Below, one piece after another: positions 49,201 through 61,200 of a stretch of DNA of 64,000 nt. The translations under genes were made by a program, and so were the position numbers. Source of the stretch: Diadophis punctatus similis (Eukaryota; Chordata; Lepidosauria; Squamata; Dipsadidae); NCBI GenBank assembly GCA_023053685.1, contig JALIGW010000014.1, forward strand, positions 19,012,308-19,076,307, in the 5' to 3' direction. Within the stretch, counting starts at the first letter, position 1. Each line of letters begins with the position of its first letter. A model generated the notes under the pieces. It worked only from the letters and a program-made list of their open reading frames with translations, was not told where the DNA came from and ran no database searches.

Positions 49201-52200
49201 CCACGGTTGTTAAGTGAATCACTGCAATTGTTAAGTTAGTAGCATGGTTGTTAAGTGAATCTGGCTTCCCCCTTGACTTTGCTTGTCATAAGGTTGCAAA
49301 AGACAATCACGTGATCCCGGAACACTGCAACCGTCATAAATACATGCCAGTTGACAAGCATCCGAATTTTGAACATGTAATTATGGGACTGCTGCAACAG
49401 TTGTAGGTGTAAAAAATGGTCATAAGTCACTTTTCTTCAGTGCAGTTGATCACTAAATGAATTGTAAGTTGAGGACTACGTGTACTGAAGAACAAATAGA
49501 AACCCGGCCAGATCAAGCCGGAGGAGAAATCTCATTCGCAGAATCCTGGTCTTCACAACCAAGTTGCCTGTGTGAAGCTTTCAAGCTCCTTTGACTGTTC
49601 TCGGTCACCGGAACTGCTGAATGTTTTCTCTGAAAGCAAAAGTGCCATCTCACTTATGAGAGTCTACCGAAAACTAGACGTTTCCTCACAAATTCCTGGA
49701 ATTCCCTTATAAAGCCATCTAAGCCATCCTGTTGAGCTCAGTTGTGATCGTACGTTGAGGACTATCTTTATTTGAATTGCTTAGTTCTTCTCACCAACGT
49801 GCTGGTCACTGTGGATAGATTAACCAAGATATCTTTGGTTCCTGGAATTCCCTTATAAAGCCATCTAAGCCATTTTTGCAGTCATTCATTCCATTGATTC
49901 AGAACGCCATGGCTCTTAATCTCAGGGACCTCTTGCTTTCGCTGTTTATCAGTGATGGATGCCAAGAATCAGTTCAATGATTGTGCAATATATACAACCA
50001 GATCAGTATTTCTCAACCTTGGCAACTTTAAGACATGTGGACTTCAACTCCCAGAATTCCCCAGCCAACATGATGTTTTCAGGCGAAGTATGAAATGTCT
50101 GTGTTGTTTTAATATGCTATATACTGAAATACCTAGGAAATGTGTGAAATATTACATTACTTTGATGCCCCGTTTTTGGCATTCTATAGATTTCCTAAGG
50201 ATTCTATAAAATGCCTTATTTCACACACTGACGGTAAGAGTGAACTAGACAACCTGTGATCTGCTGGGTCATCATTTCAGAGAGATTTCCTTCCCAGATT
50301 CCTCAATGCTTTCAATCATGGCAGAGCTCCTAAAGGATCTGGGAAAGTTCTTAAAAATTCAGGGCGATGTTCAGAGAAGTCTCTGCCTTGAAAGTAGCCC
50401 AGGTCGGATTGTACAGCGGAGCCAAACATCGGCAGCAGAACACGGGAAATCTTTTACGGCATTTGGTCTTATGCCATGAACTGCTTTATGATCATTTCTA
50501 TGTCATAAAGTGTTTGATAAAAATGGCCACATTTCAATTCCTCAGGAGTCTTGGATCTTGGAGTCTTGGATCTTGGAAAATAAAACATACAAAGAGCGGT
50601 TGCAGGAACTGAGCTTGGCCAGTCTGGCGAAGAGAAGGATCAGGGGTGACATGATAGCAGTGTTCCAATACTTGAGGGGAAGTCACAGAGAGGAGGGGGT
50701 CAGGCTGTTCTCTACGGCACCAGAAAGCCAAACAAGGAATAACGGATGGAAGCTGACCAAGGAGAGATTCAACCTGGAAGTGAGGAGAAACTTTCTGACG
50801 GTGAGAGCGATCAACCAGTGGAACAGCTTGCCAGCGGAGGTTGTGAGAGCTCCAACACTTGCGACCTTCAAGGAGAGACTGTACTGCCATCTGTCTCAAA
50901 TGGTGTAGGAACTCCTGCTTGAGCAGGGGGTTGGACTAGATGACCTACAAGGTCCCTTCCAACTCTAATAATAAATCTAAATCTAAATCTTGGAGCATTC
51001 TGCAAGTTTAGCCCATTTGAGGTACCTTAGCTGAAAACGTTTTGTCCCACGGTTCAGTTTCATCCAGTAAAAGGTTACAGATGCAAAAGTTTTAGTAATA
51101 CAGGTAGTCCTCGACTTCCAACCACAATTGAGCCCAAAATTTATTTTGTTAAGTGAGAATTTGAGTTTTGCCCCTTTTTACGACATTTCTTGCCACAGTT
51201 GTTAAGTGAATCACTGCAGTTGATAAGTTAACAACATGGTTGTTAAGTGAATCCGGCTTCCCCATTGACTTTGCTTGTCTGAAGGTCACAAAAGGGGATC
51301 ACATGATCCCAGGACACTTGGTTGTCAAGCGTCTGAAGTTTGCCCACCTGACCATAGGGGTGCTGCAATGGTTGCTGTGTGAAAAATGGTCACAAGTCAC
51401 TCTCTTCAGTGCCATTGTAACTCTGAACGGTCACTAGATGAGCTGTTGTAAGTCGAGGACTACCTGCATCCAGATTCCCAAGCTGAGCAAATGGCATGAA
51501 CCAGCAGCAATGGTGCCATCTAATTCTCACTTACCCATCCAGAGTTGGAATCAAGAGAGCGGGTGGAGGAGCAAGAGGAGGAGGAGGAAACAGCCCTGTT
51601 AATAATAAAAAATCAGTAATAAGCATTACAAAACATGATGGCCACTCTATGACAAGCCCTTTCTCTTTGGGGACCACTGAAAAAAATCCCCATCTTTTCC
51701 CTTGTATCTTATTCCAGTAATTGAATCACTTAACACACCCCTGTCCAGATGCCTCAAGTCACCACATTGCATGTTCCTCCAGTTCCGTCAACTGGTAACA
51801 ATAAATGGGATAAACCTGAGATAAGCAGGATAACCACATGGATCTGGTTGCCAGGGGTTGGTGCCTTGGTGGAATCTCACATGCAGCACTTGATTGATCC
51901 ATGTAAAATAAATCAGAATCTTCTAATCATGGTAGGTCAGGAACATCTGAGGAACAACTTCATTTTGGTAGCTTCAGAGAAGAATTAGCTAGGACCATGG
52001 ACAGGTAGTTCTCGTCCTACAACCATAAATTGACCCCAAAATTTCTGTTGCTAAGTAAGACATTTGTTAAGTGAGTTTTGCTCTATTTTACGACCTTTCT
52101 TGCCACAGTTGTTAAGTGAATCACTGCAGTTGTTAAGTTAGTAACACGGTTGTCAAGTGAATTTGACTTTCCCATTACCTTTGCTTGTGAGGTGGTCGCA

Positions 52201-55200
52201 AAAGGTAATCATATGACCCCTGGGATGTTGCAACCGTCATAAATACGAATCATTTTCCAAGCATCTGAATTTTGATCACATGACCATGGGGATGCTACAA
52301 CGGATCTTAAGTCTGAAAAACGGTCACTTTTTCAATGCCATTGTAACTTCAAACGATCACTAAATGAAGCGCTGCAAGTCAAGGACTACCTGTACAGATT
52401 CTAGAAGGGCTAGGCTGTCTCAAATGAGGGAAATACGGCAAAAGGTCATAAAAAAGCAGGAATGGCTTGATCTCTCATTGGCTCCGATCCACTGTAACTC
52501 GCCAGCTCCTGAGTAGCTCAGACTGGGACAAACTCTTCTCCCATGCTCTTCTAGGAAAGAGTCTTGACTTCCAAGAAACTAATGATGGTTCTCCTACACC
52601 AGCGGTGGGTTGCTCCCGGTTCAGCCCAGTTTGGCGAACCGGTAGAGGCGGCAGTGGGAGGCTCCCTCCACCCACCCGGGATGTTTCTGCGCAGGCGCAG
52701 AAACGTCGCGCGTGCACAAGCAAACCGGTAGCGACAGGATTTACAACCCACTACTGTCCTACACACTGTACACATATATATGTACAGAAGAACTACACGT
52801 CACATTTACAACCAAGTTTAAAATTAACTAGGGTAAAGGTCACAAAGATATATGTGAATCTAAATGTCAAAATGGGAACATTTTGAAAAAGCCATTCTGA
52901 TGCTTCCATGTGGCTGTGCCTTACGATGTTGAGAGAAACGTTCCTTATTTCTTTAGATAATCTCAGAGAGACTGAGGAGGACCTGACCTTAGTCCTTGGG
53001 TGGGAGACCACCAGGTAATATTAGGGATGTGAGGTAGCCAGGGAAATACAAGCAATAGGAAATGGGAGGAGACCACATCAAACCACTTCTTGGTGGATGA
53101 CAGTCCGTGAAGACCCAGGAGTTGAGCTTGAGTTGAAGGAGAATTTCTCTTTCCATCCCAATCTAAGCAATCCATTGGCAAGGCTGCCTATTGCACAGCG
53201 CCCTCTTCTGGACTGGCCCCTTTCCAATCTTCTCTGCAGAAATAGAGTTCTCCTGACCTAAGGAGTAAGTCAGTCTTCTTCTCATGCCACTTAAAAGCAA
53301 GAGCATCTCCGGTGTTAACCCCAGGCAATTCTCCTGCAAACGTCTGCCAGAGCAGACTTCTGGCTCAGCTCATCAGACTTAAAGACCAAGGTGGTTTTGT
53401 GTCCTAGTTCTGGTTTTCGTATCTGCACTAGCAGGACACCTACCTGGAGGATGGAGAGGCCGTGGGACAGAGGCAACTGCTGGCGGAGGAGGATGGAGAA
53501 AGTGGGGCGGAGGCCCACTTAATGCTGGAGGTGGGCCTGCCGGGGGCACAAACGGCTGTTGCTGAGGGGGCTGAGCAGGCTGAGTTTTGCTCCCGTGGTC
53601 TCCAAGTACCTTTCAAAAGACAGCACAGAGGAATAAACGGGTCAGGTTTTAAGAAAAAAAGAAACATAGTCAAAGCAAGTCCCAAAGCAGGAAATGCACC
53701 AGGCTGCAATACCACCATGGGGATGCAGAAGAATGGAAGAACGAGGTCCTGCATGTTGAGTTCAGCCGAACTTCAAGAGAAACCAAATCAACTCAACCCT
53801 GAAGGAGACTTGAAATGCCTAATGCCGGTGGCCACTGAAGACGACTTCCAAAGTTCCAGGTCTCCTGTGTAGATACTTATCCGTTCATTCGTTTCCCTGA
53901 TTTATTTCAGAGTTCATTGCTGCCTGAGAGTGAAAGTTTTTGAAGCCAGCTAGTCCTCGACCTACGACCACAATTCAGCCCAAAATTTCTGTTGCTAAGC
54001 AAAACATTTGTTAAGTGAGTTTTACCCCATTTTACGACCTTTCTTGGCACAGTTGATAAGTTAGTAACCTGATTGTTAAGTGAATCTGGCTTCCCCATTG
54101 ACTTTGCTTGTCAGAAGGTCGCAAAAGGGGATCATATGACCCCGGGACACTGCAGCCGTCATAAATATGAGTCAGTTGCCATGCATCTGAATTTTGATCA
54201 TGTGACCATGGGGATGTTGCAATGGTCACGAGGAATACAGTCATAAGTCATTTCTTTCAATGCTGTTATAACTTCAAACAGTCACTAAACAAAGTGTTGT
54301 AAGTCGAGGACTACCTATATGTATGGCCCTCAGATGAAGGCTGCCTCTTCACTGATGAGGTTACTTGGTTTGGGTCATGAAGCGTCTGCAAGAAAACAGC
54401 CAAGCTCCGAGAGCAGCAAAAGCCCCTCAAATATCCGCCTCTTTTTACCAGAACATCTCAAGAAGCAGAAACGTTCCAGGACTGACATAGGAATGGGGAG
54501 ACCTTTCATATGTGAAAGACTTCAGGTGCACAAGATCCAATCTGGGTCGGTCATCGGGGCCAAAGGTTTATTCTTCCAAGCTTTCGGGCTTGTGCTGGAG
54601 CCCATCCTCAGGGAAGGTCTCTCTCTGTGCCGCTGGGCTACTCTCTGTGTTGTCGTTCTAGTGCAACACATGTACTAGACATACACATTTTGTACGTCTA
54701 GTCTAGTGACAAGGAGGACTAAGGGTGATTTGATAGCAGTGTTGAGGGGCTCCTACAAAGACGAGGGGATCAAACTATCTTCCAAAGCAGGATGGAAACT
54801 AATCAAGGAGAGAAGCAACCTAGAAGTAAAGAGAATTTTCCTGACAGTGAGAACAATCAGTGGAATGGCTTGCTTCCAGAAGTTGTGGGTGATCCATCAC
54901 TGGAGATTTTAAAGAAGAGACTGGATAGTCATTTGTCCAGAATGGTATAGGGCCGTGATGGCGAACCTATGGCATGTGTGCCAGAGGTGGCAAGCAGAGC
55001 CCTCTCTGTGGGCACGCGCACCGTTGCCAGTGGCTCTTCTGGGTTCCAGCATGCACATGCGCATTGGACAGCTGCTCTCTTCCAGGTTCTGGTGCGCACA
55101 TGCATGCCAGCCAGCTGGCAATACCATGCACGCACTGGAACCCAGAAGAGAGCAACTGGCCGGTGCGCATGTGTGTGACGGAACCCAGAAGAGCAGCTGG

Positions 55201-58200
55201 CTGCCGCACGCATGCATACCAGCCAGCTGCTCTCTTCCGGGTTCCGGCACTCCGGCATTAGCTGTTAATTAGGGTGTTGATGGCTGACTATTAAGTCATT
55301 TAACAATCATGTTGGGCTCCAGCATGAGCCCAAATGCTTGGAAGAATAAACTTTGGTCTCAATAACCGACTAAGATTGGATCCTGCAACATTATCCTGGG
55401 CTGCGTGTATTTACCTTCAATCGCCCCAGGTTTCATTAAAAATAGCCAAGTTGGTTCAGTTCAGACCTAGTGCACCTGCTTTCAAGACATGAAACTATTC
55501 GGACAGGGTATTTTTATTTTGGGCTGGTGAAGTTCTGCATCATCACCTAATTGATGTCACATATTTTGGATACATCCAATCAATTCAGGAAAGAAATTAC
55601 TAGAAATTATAGATTACTCACATACTGTTTTCCAAGCATGGTTATTGGAAAAATAGGGCTATAATTGAGATTTTATTTACAGGAGATTTAAAAACCTAGA
55701 ATTTGGAGAGAGGGAAGGAAGCAATCCTCTCTCAATTTGAAAACAGCATTTAAAAGAAAGAACAAGTTATAGCAATGGTTGGATCATTTATAATTTGAGG
55801 AAACCAAAAAGAAAGATGTCGGTAGATTTACAGAAAAGATGATTTTGGGGTGTACTATATTGAGACAGATCTTCAGATGATGTTCAACATATTGTAGTTT
55901 GAAAGAAGAGGAACATTTTAAAATGGAATAAAGAGGAGGGAAATTCAACCTTGCATACAAGATATAAAGTAACAAAATAACAGAGTTGGAAGGGACCTTG
56001 GAGGTCTTCTAGTCCAACCCCCTGTTTAGGCAGGAAACCCTACACCACTTCAGACAAATGGTTATCCAACATCTTCTTAAAAACTTCCAGTGTTGGAGCA
56101 TCCACAACTTCTGGAGGCAAGCTGATTAATTGTTCTACGTAGAGTAACAGAATAACAGAGTTGGAAGGGACCTTGAAGGTCTTCTAGTCTAACCCCATGC
56201 TCAAGCAGGAGACCTTATACCTTTTCAGACAAATGCCTGTCCAGTTTCTTCTTAAAAACCTTCAGTGATGGAACACCCACAACCTCTTGAGGCAAGCCAT
56301 TCCAATAGTTCTCGGTGTCAGGAAATTTCTCCTTAGCTCTAGGTTGAATCTCTCTTTCACGATCTTCCACCCGTTACTTCTTGTCCTGCCTTCAGCTGCT
56401 TTGGAGAATTGGTTGACGCCCTTCTCTCTGGGGCAGCCCCTCAAATATTGGAAGCCTGCTATCAGGTCACCCCTGGCCCTTCTCTTTCTTAGGCTTTACT
56501 TTGTTGGTCGCCTACAGGCAGAATCTTGCCAGACTAAAGCAACTATCTGCATAAATATGAATATACCCCATGAATCAAAAGGCATTTTGATCCTCTTCTT
56601 TGTTAGACCAGACATACAGCAGCTTCCTCAACCGTTCATCATACAATTTAGCCTCCAGACACTTTATCATCTTTGTTGCTCTTTTCTGCACACTTTCTAG
56701 GGTCTCAACATCTTTTTTATATTGCGGTGACTAGAAATGGATGCAATGTCCCAAGTGTGGTCTTACCCCAATCAGGAACGTCCAATCTGGATTGAAAGTT
56801 AAGAGCGTGCAAGGCCTGAGGTCCACGTTTCAGTTCTTACCTGAATGGGATTTTCTTCAGACGCATGTTTGTCACGCCGCCTTCCTTCCACCCTCCGGAT
56901 GGTGCCAGCCTGTCCACCAATCACGTCGATTGTCCCGCCCAGTTTCCTGTTTCCAAAAGAAGACCCATTCAGTATCAGCAGCTGATCTTGATCACATTGT
57001 CCTTCCTGTAACACAGCTCATCACTGAAGTAATGGATGCCATAAACATACTCAACCTCCATGTTGTGACATGGGAGTTGTGCACACCATCCACACCATCC
57101 ACCAGTAGACCATCATAATTTGATGATAACTTAAGTTCCAATGCATTAACAATCAAATTTCTTTTGTGCAATGTTGTGGGCATTTGCTTCCCAAATGGAT
57201 AAAGCTCCATAAAGCAGAATTTACGGTACTATTAAAAAAACATCAAAAACTGACCTGCATCTTGCTTTTTGGGACATTATTATATGCTATTCTAGAGACA
57301 GGAGCGTTACAATACTTTATCTAGTAGGAAACTGCTTGTGATACAAGTTCAATATGTTCCAAAGACTTAGGGCAGAGGTATGCAACATGGTATCTTGGAT
57401 TTGCACCCAATACCAACTGCCATGCCACAAAGCTTTCTTGGTGTCCACCAGACTCCTTCTCATTCCTTAGTTTTTAAAAAAATAAAAATACATCTATTTA
57501 TTTCAATGCCTCTAGGCCTCCTATCTGCATTGAGAATTATCTATGAGATGATTTCTTTTCTGATGAATGGTGTTTTGGGACAGCCATACGTACCGTGGCA
57601 GCCATTTTGGGATTAGATGTGCCCTCGGGACCCATTTCCCTCCCTGGAACTGCATTCAAACTTCCAAATGGTCACCATTTCCAAAGCTGCCTATCCTTTC
57701 TTTAGAATTTATGAATCTGGACAAGTTTAAGATTCATGGACTTCAGCAAGGCTGGCTGGGGAATTCTGGGAGTTGCAGTCCATGCATCCTAAACTTTCTA
57801 AGATTGACGAACACTGCTTTAGAGTCTTAACCAGTGATGGCGAACCTATGGCACGCATGCCACAGGTGACACGTGGAGCCTTATCTGCCGGCACGTGAGC
57901 CGTTGCCCTAACTTAGCTCCAGCGCACATGTGCATGCCGGCCAGCTGATTTTCAGCTCATGCAGAAGGCATTTGCAGCTTCCGGAGGGCCTCGGGGGGGC
58001 GGGGAGGGCATTTTTGCTCTCCCCAGGCTCTAGGGAAGACAGGAAACGGGCCATTTCTGGCCTCCAGAGGCCTCTGGGGGGCGGGGGAAGCCTTTTTCGC
58101 CCTCCCCGGACATTGAATTATGGGTGTTGGCACTCATGCGTGTGCGATAGCATGCGCACACGCACTTTCGGCACCTGAGGAAAAAAAGATTCACCATCGC

Positions 58201-61200
58201 TGGTCTTATCTGCAGGGTTCCTGGGAATGAACAATACTTGTTCAAGTAACAATATTTGAAGGGCAGATGACTGAGCCCTTTGCTTTGAGGCATTTGTTTA
58301 TTTATTGACTTTATTTATTTATTTATTTGCTATTTATATCACCTAAACAAAATGGGGTAAGCATTGAGATTGGGGGAAGCCTGATGGATCTGCCTGCAGG
58401 TAAGCATATGGCCACCTCCCTATCCACAGCGTTGACCAAGCTTGCTTTGGGTGTCCATCTAGATCAGCCTTCCCTGGATGGGTTGGGGCTGGGATCCCTG
58501 AATTCTAGCTTGCCTGGGAGCTTGGAAGCTTAAGATTCCTTCATCTGGAGAAATTCAGGGTCCTGAGACGATTCATGGGGTACTTTAAGCTGCTGAAAAT
58601 CTTGCAAATAAGGAAGCTGGAGATAAAGGCTTCAAATGCTCAAAAAAGCAAAAAGCTCTCAAAAACAAGTCGCCCGAGAGGGGCCCCTTTGGTACCTGTT
58701 TGGAGGAGGTCCAGCTTTTATCCTTCCGCCAGCGAGGGCCACAAAATCAGTTTTAAAATCCATCTTGATGATGTTGTTCTCGGGTTCTTTCTCGGCATTG
58801 CCGGTTCTTCCTTGCTGAACCTTTAAAAAAAAAACATTGCAGTGCTACAATGACCTTTTAAATCCGAGCTATTTTTCCTTATCCTCCAATTGAGATCATC
58901 ATTTTTTCACTAACTAAAGGGGTCGACTTTAAACGGAGAGAGCAACCATTCTGCTCCTGCTGCTTTCCAGGAGATGGCATTCTTTTCTGCAGCCCCCCAC
59001 CCCACCCCCTCCACAGTTACAGGTGGTCCTTGACTTGCAACCATTCGTTTAGTGACAATTTGAAATTACATCGGAACTGGAAAAAGTGACCTCCAACCAT
59101 TTGGAAGTTGAGTTGTGGTAACTGGACTTCTTTTCTTTTTTGGTTTGAAACATTTCGCTGCTTATCCAAGAAGCTCCTTCAGATGAAGCTGTAGTGAAAA
59201 AGCTACTGGGATAAGCAGCATACTCGCACTTACAACCATGGCAGCTTCGCCACAGTCAAGTGATCAAAAATTTGGGCACTTGGCCATTGGCATATACAGG
59301 TAGTCCTCGATTTATGACCACAACTGAGCCCACAATTTCTGTTGCTAAGTGAGACAGTTGCTAAGTACGTTTTGCCTCATTTTACGACCTTTCTCGCCAC
59401 AGTTGTCAAGAGAATCACTGCAGTTGTTAAGTTAGTTAACAAGGTTGCTAAATGAATCTGGCTTCCCCGTTGACTTTGCTTGTCTGAAGGTCACAAAAGG
59501 GGATCACATGACTCTGGGACACGGCAACCGTCATAAACATGAGTCGGTTGCCAAGCATTTGAATTTTCATCAGGCAACCATCGAGATGCTGCAATGGTCG
59601 TAAGTGTGAAAAACAGTAATGAGTCCCTTTTACCACTGCCGATGGAACTTTGAACAGTCACTAAATGAACTGTTGTAGGATGAGGACTACCTCTATATAT
59701 GGTGGTTGTGGCGTCCTGGGGTCGCCTGATTGGCATCTGGGATTTTCCCAGGCAGCTTCCGACACGCAAAGTCAGTGGGGAAAAGTCAGATTCCCTTAAC
59801 AATCGTGTTATTAGCAATAGCACTTAGACTTATATACCGCTTCATAGTGCTTTCCAGCCCTCTCTAAGCGGTTGACAGAGTTCAGCCTCTTGCCCCCAAC
59901 AATCTGGGTCCTCATTTTACCCACCTCGGAAGGATGGAAGGCTGAGTCAACCTTGAGCCGGTGAGATTTGAACCGCTGAACTGCTGAACTAGCAGTAGCC
60001 TGCAGTGCTGCACTCTAACCACTGTGCCACCTGGGCTCTTTTGTTATTGACAACAATTGCAAATCATTTGCTTAACAACCGTGGTAAAAGGTCATTAAAG
60101 TTGGTTGTGACTCACTTAACAACTGCCTTGCCTAACAATGGAAACTCTGGTCTCAATTGTGGTCGTATGTCGAGGACTATCTGTATAAAGCCCCTTGAAG
60201 TGGAGAAGGCTTAGGTTCTATTGCAGAAGGGATGCAGATGGATCTAAGTTTTAATCTGGAATTCCTAAGCTTTCTGTGTTCACACGTTAGCTATTTTTAT
60301 CGGACTGAAAAGCCTTCTACTATTTTTATATCTACCCATTTGCCAAGTCGTCTTCAGAAAGCGCAAGCGATGGCCTACTGAGTTTTTAAAATTGTACATT
60401 CTGCTTTTTATTATTTTTAATTAAGATTAACATAGTACAAAATACAAAAGAAAGTAAGATGGTAGGGAAATGGGAAAGGGAAAGGGAAGGCAAAGTGTAG
60501 GACTGTGATGGCGAACCTATGGCACGCGTGCCAGAGGTGACACGCAGCGCCCTCTCTGTGGGCACACGAGCCGTTGCCCCAGTTCAGCACATGTGTGTGT
60601 GCCTCCTGCTGGCCAGCTGGTCTTCGGGTCTCTACTGCACATGCGGGGGTGCATGCGCATGCGCGGGGGCACATGTGCGGGGCCAAGCGTGCATTGTATT
60701 TTGAGGGGTTTGGGGCGCACAAGAGCATTTGCACACACATGCACGCTCTTTGGACACTCGGTCCAGAAAAGGTTATCCATCCCTGGTGTAAGATAAGGGG
60801 GAAAAGGAAAAGAAAAGCACTAACTTCCAACTCTTTTCAGCACCGTAGAATACAATATTTTTTATTTTCACACTCTTAGGAGATACTAGCCATTTATATA
60901 ACAATGACTAATCTAATTGGCAAATTCCAGAGTGAAGATTTCACTATTTTCTATCTCAGACACAAAGCTCGGCTAGATATTCAAAGCAGAAACAAAACTG
61001 GATATATGCTTTTCTTTGACTGAAACAGTTAATTTTGCTCTCTCAGTGAACCCATCAGTTTTTCCGTCCATTTTTCTATCGTGGGAACAGAAGATAGGCC
61101 CGGGGATAACCCTAACCCCGATTGTACATCTTAATACAGGAGGCAAAGGTTTAGTGCGTTTCAGCCTTAACAGCTTTAATATGTGTGGACTTCAGCTCCC

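Larger units (their letters stand above)
59020..60186. repeat. GGTAGTCC MITE interrupted by its own kind and a SINE
   Basis: An outer copy begins CAGGTGGTCCTTGACTTGC and ends GTCGAGGACTATCTG. Within it are a complete same-family MITE (59296-59693) and a Sauria SINE (59812-60042). Confidence 0.7.

Noticed and set aside
52467..52886. 139-residue + strand frame
   Set aside because: Covers a hAT MITE with an exact 8-bp duplication; no family signature.
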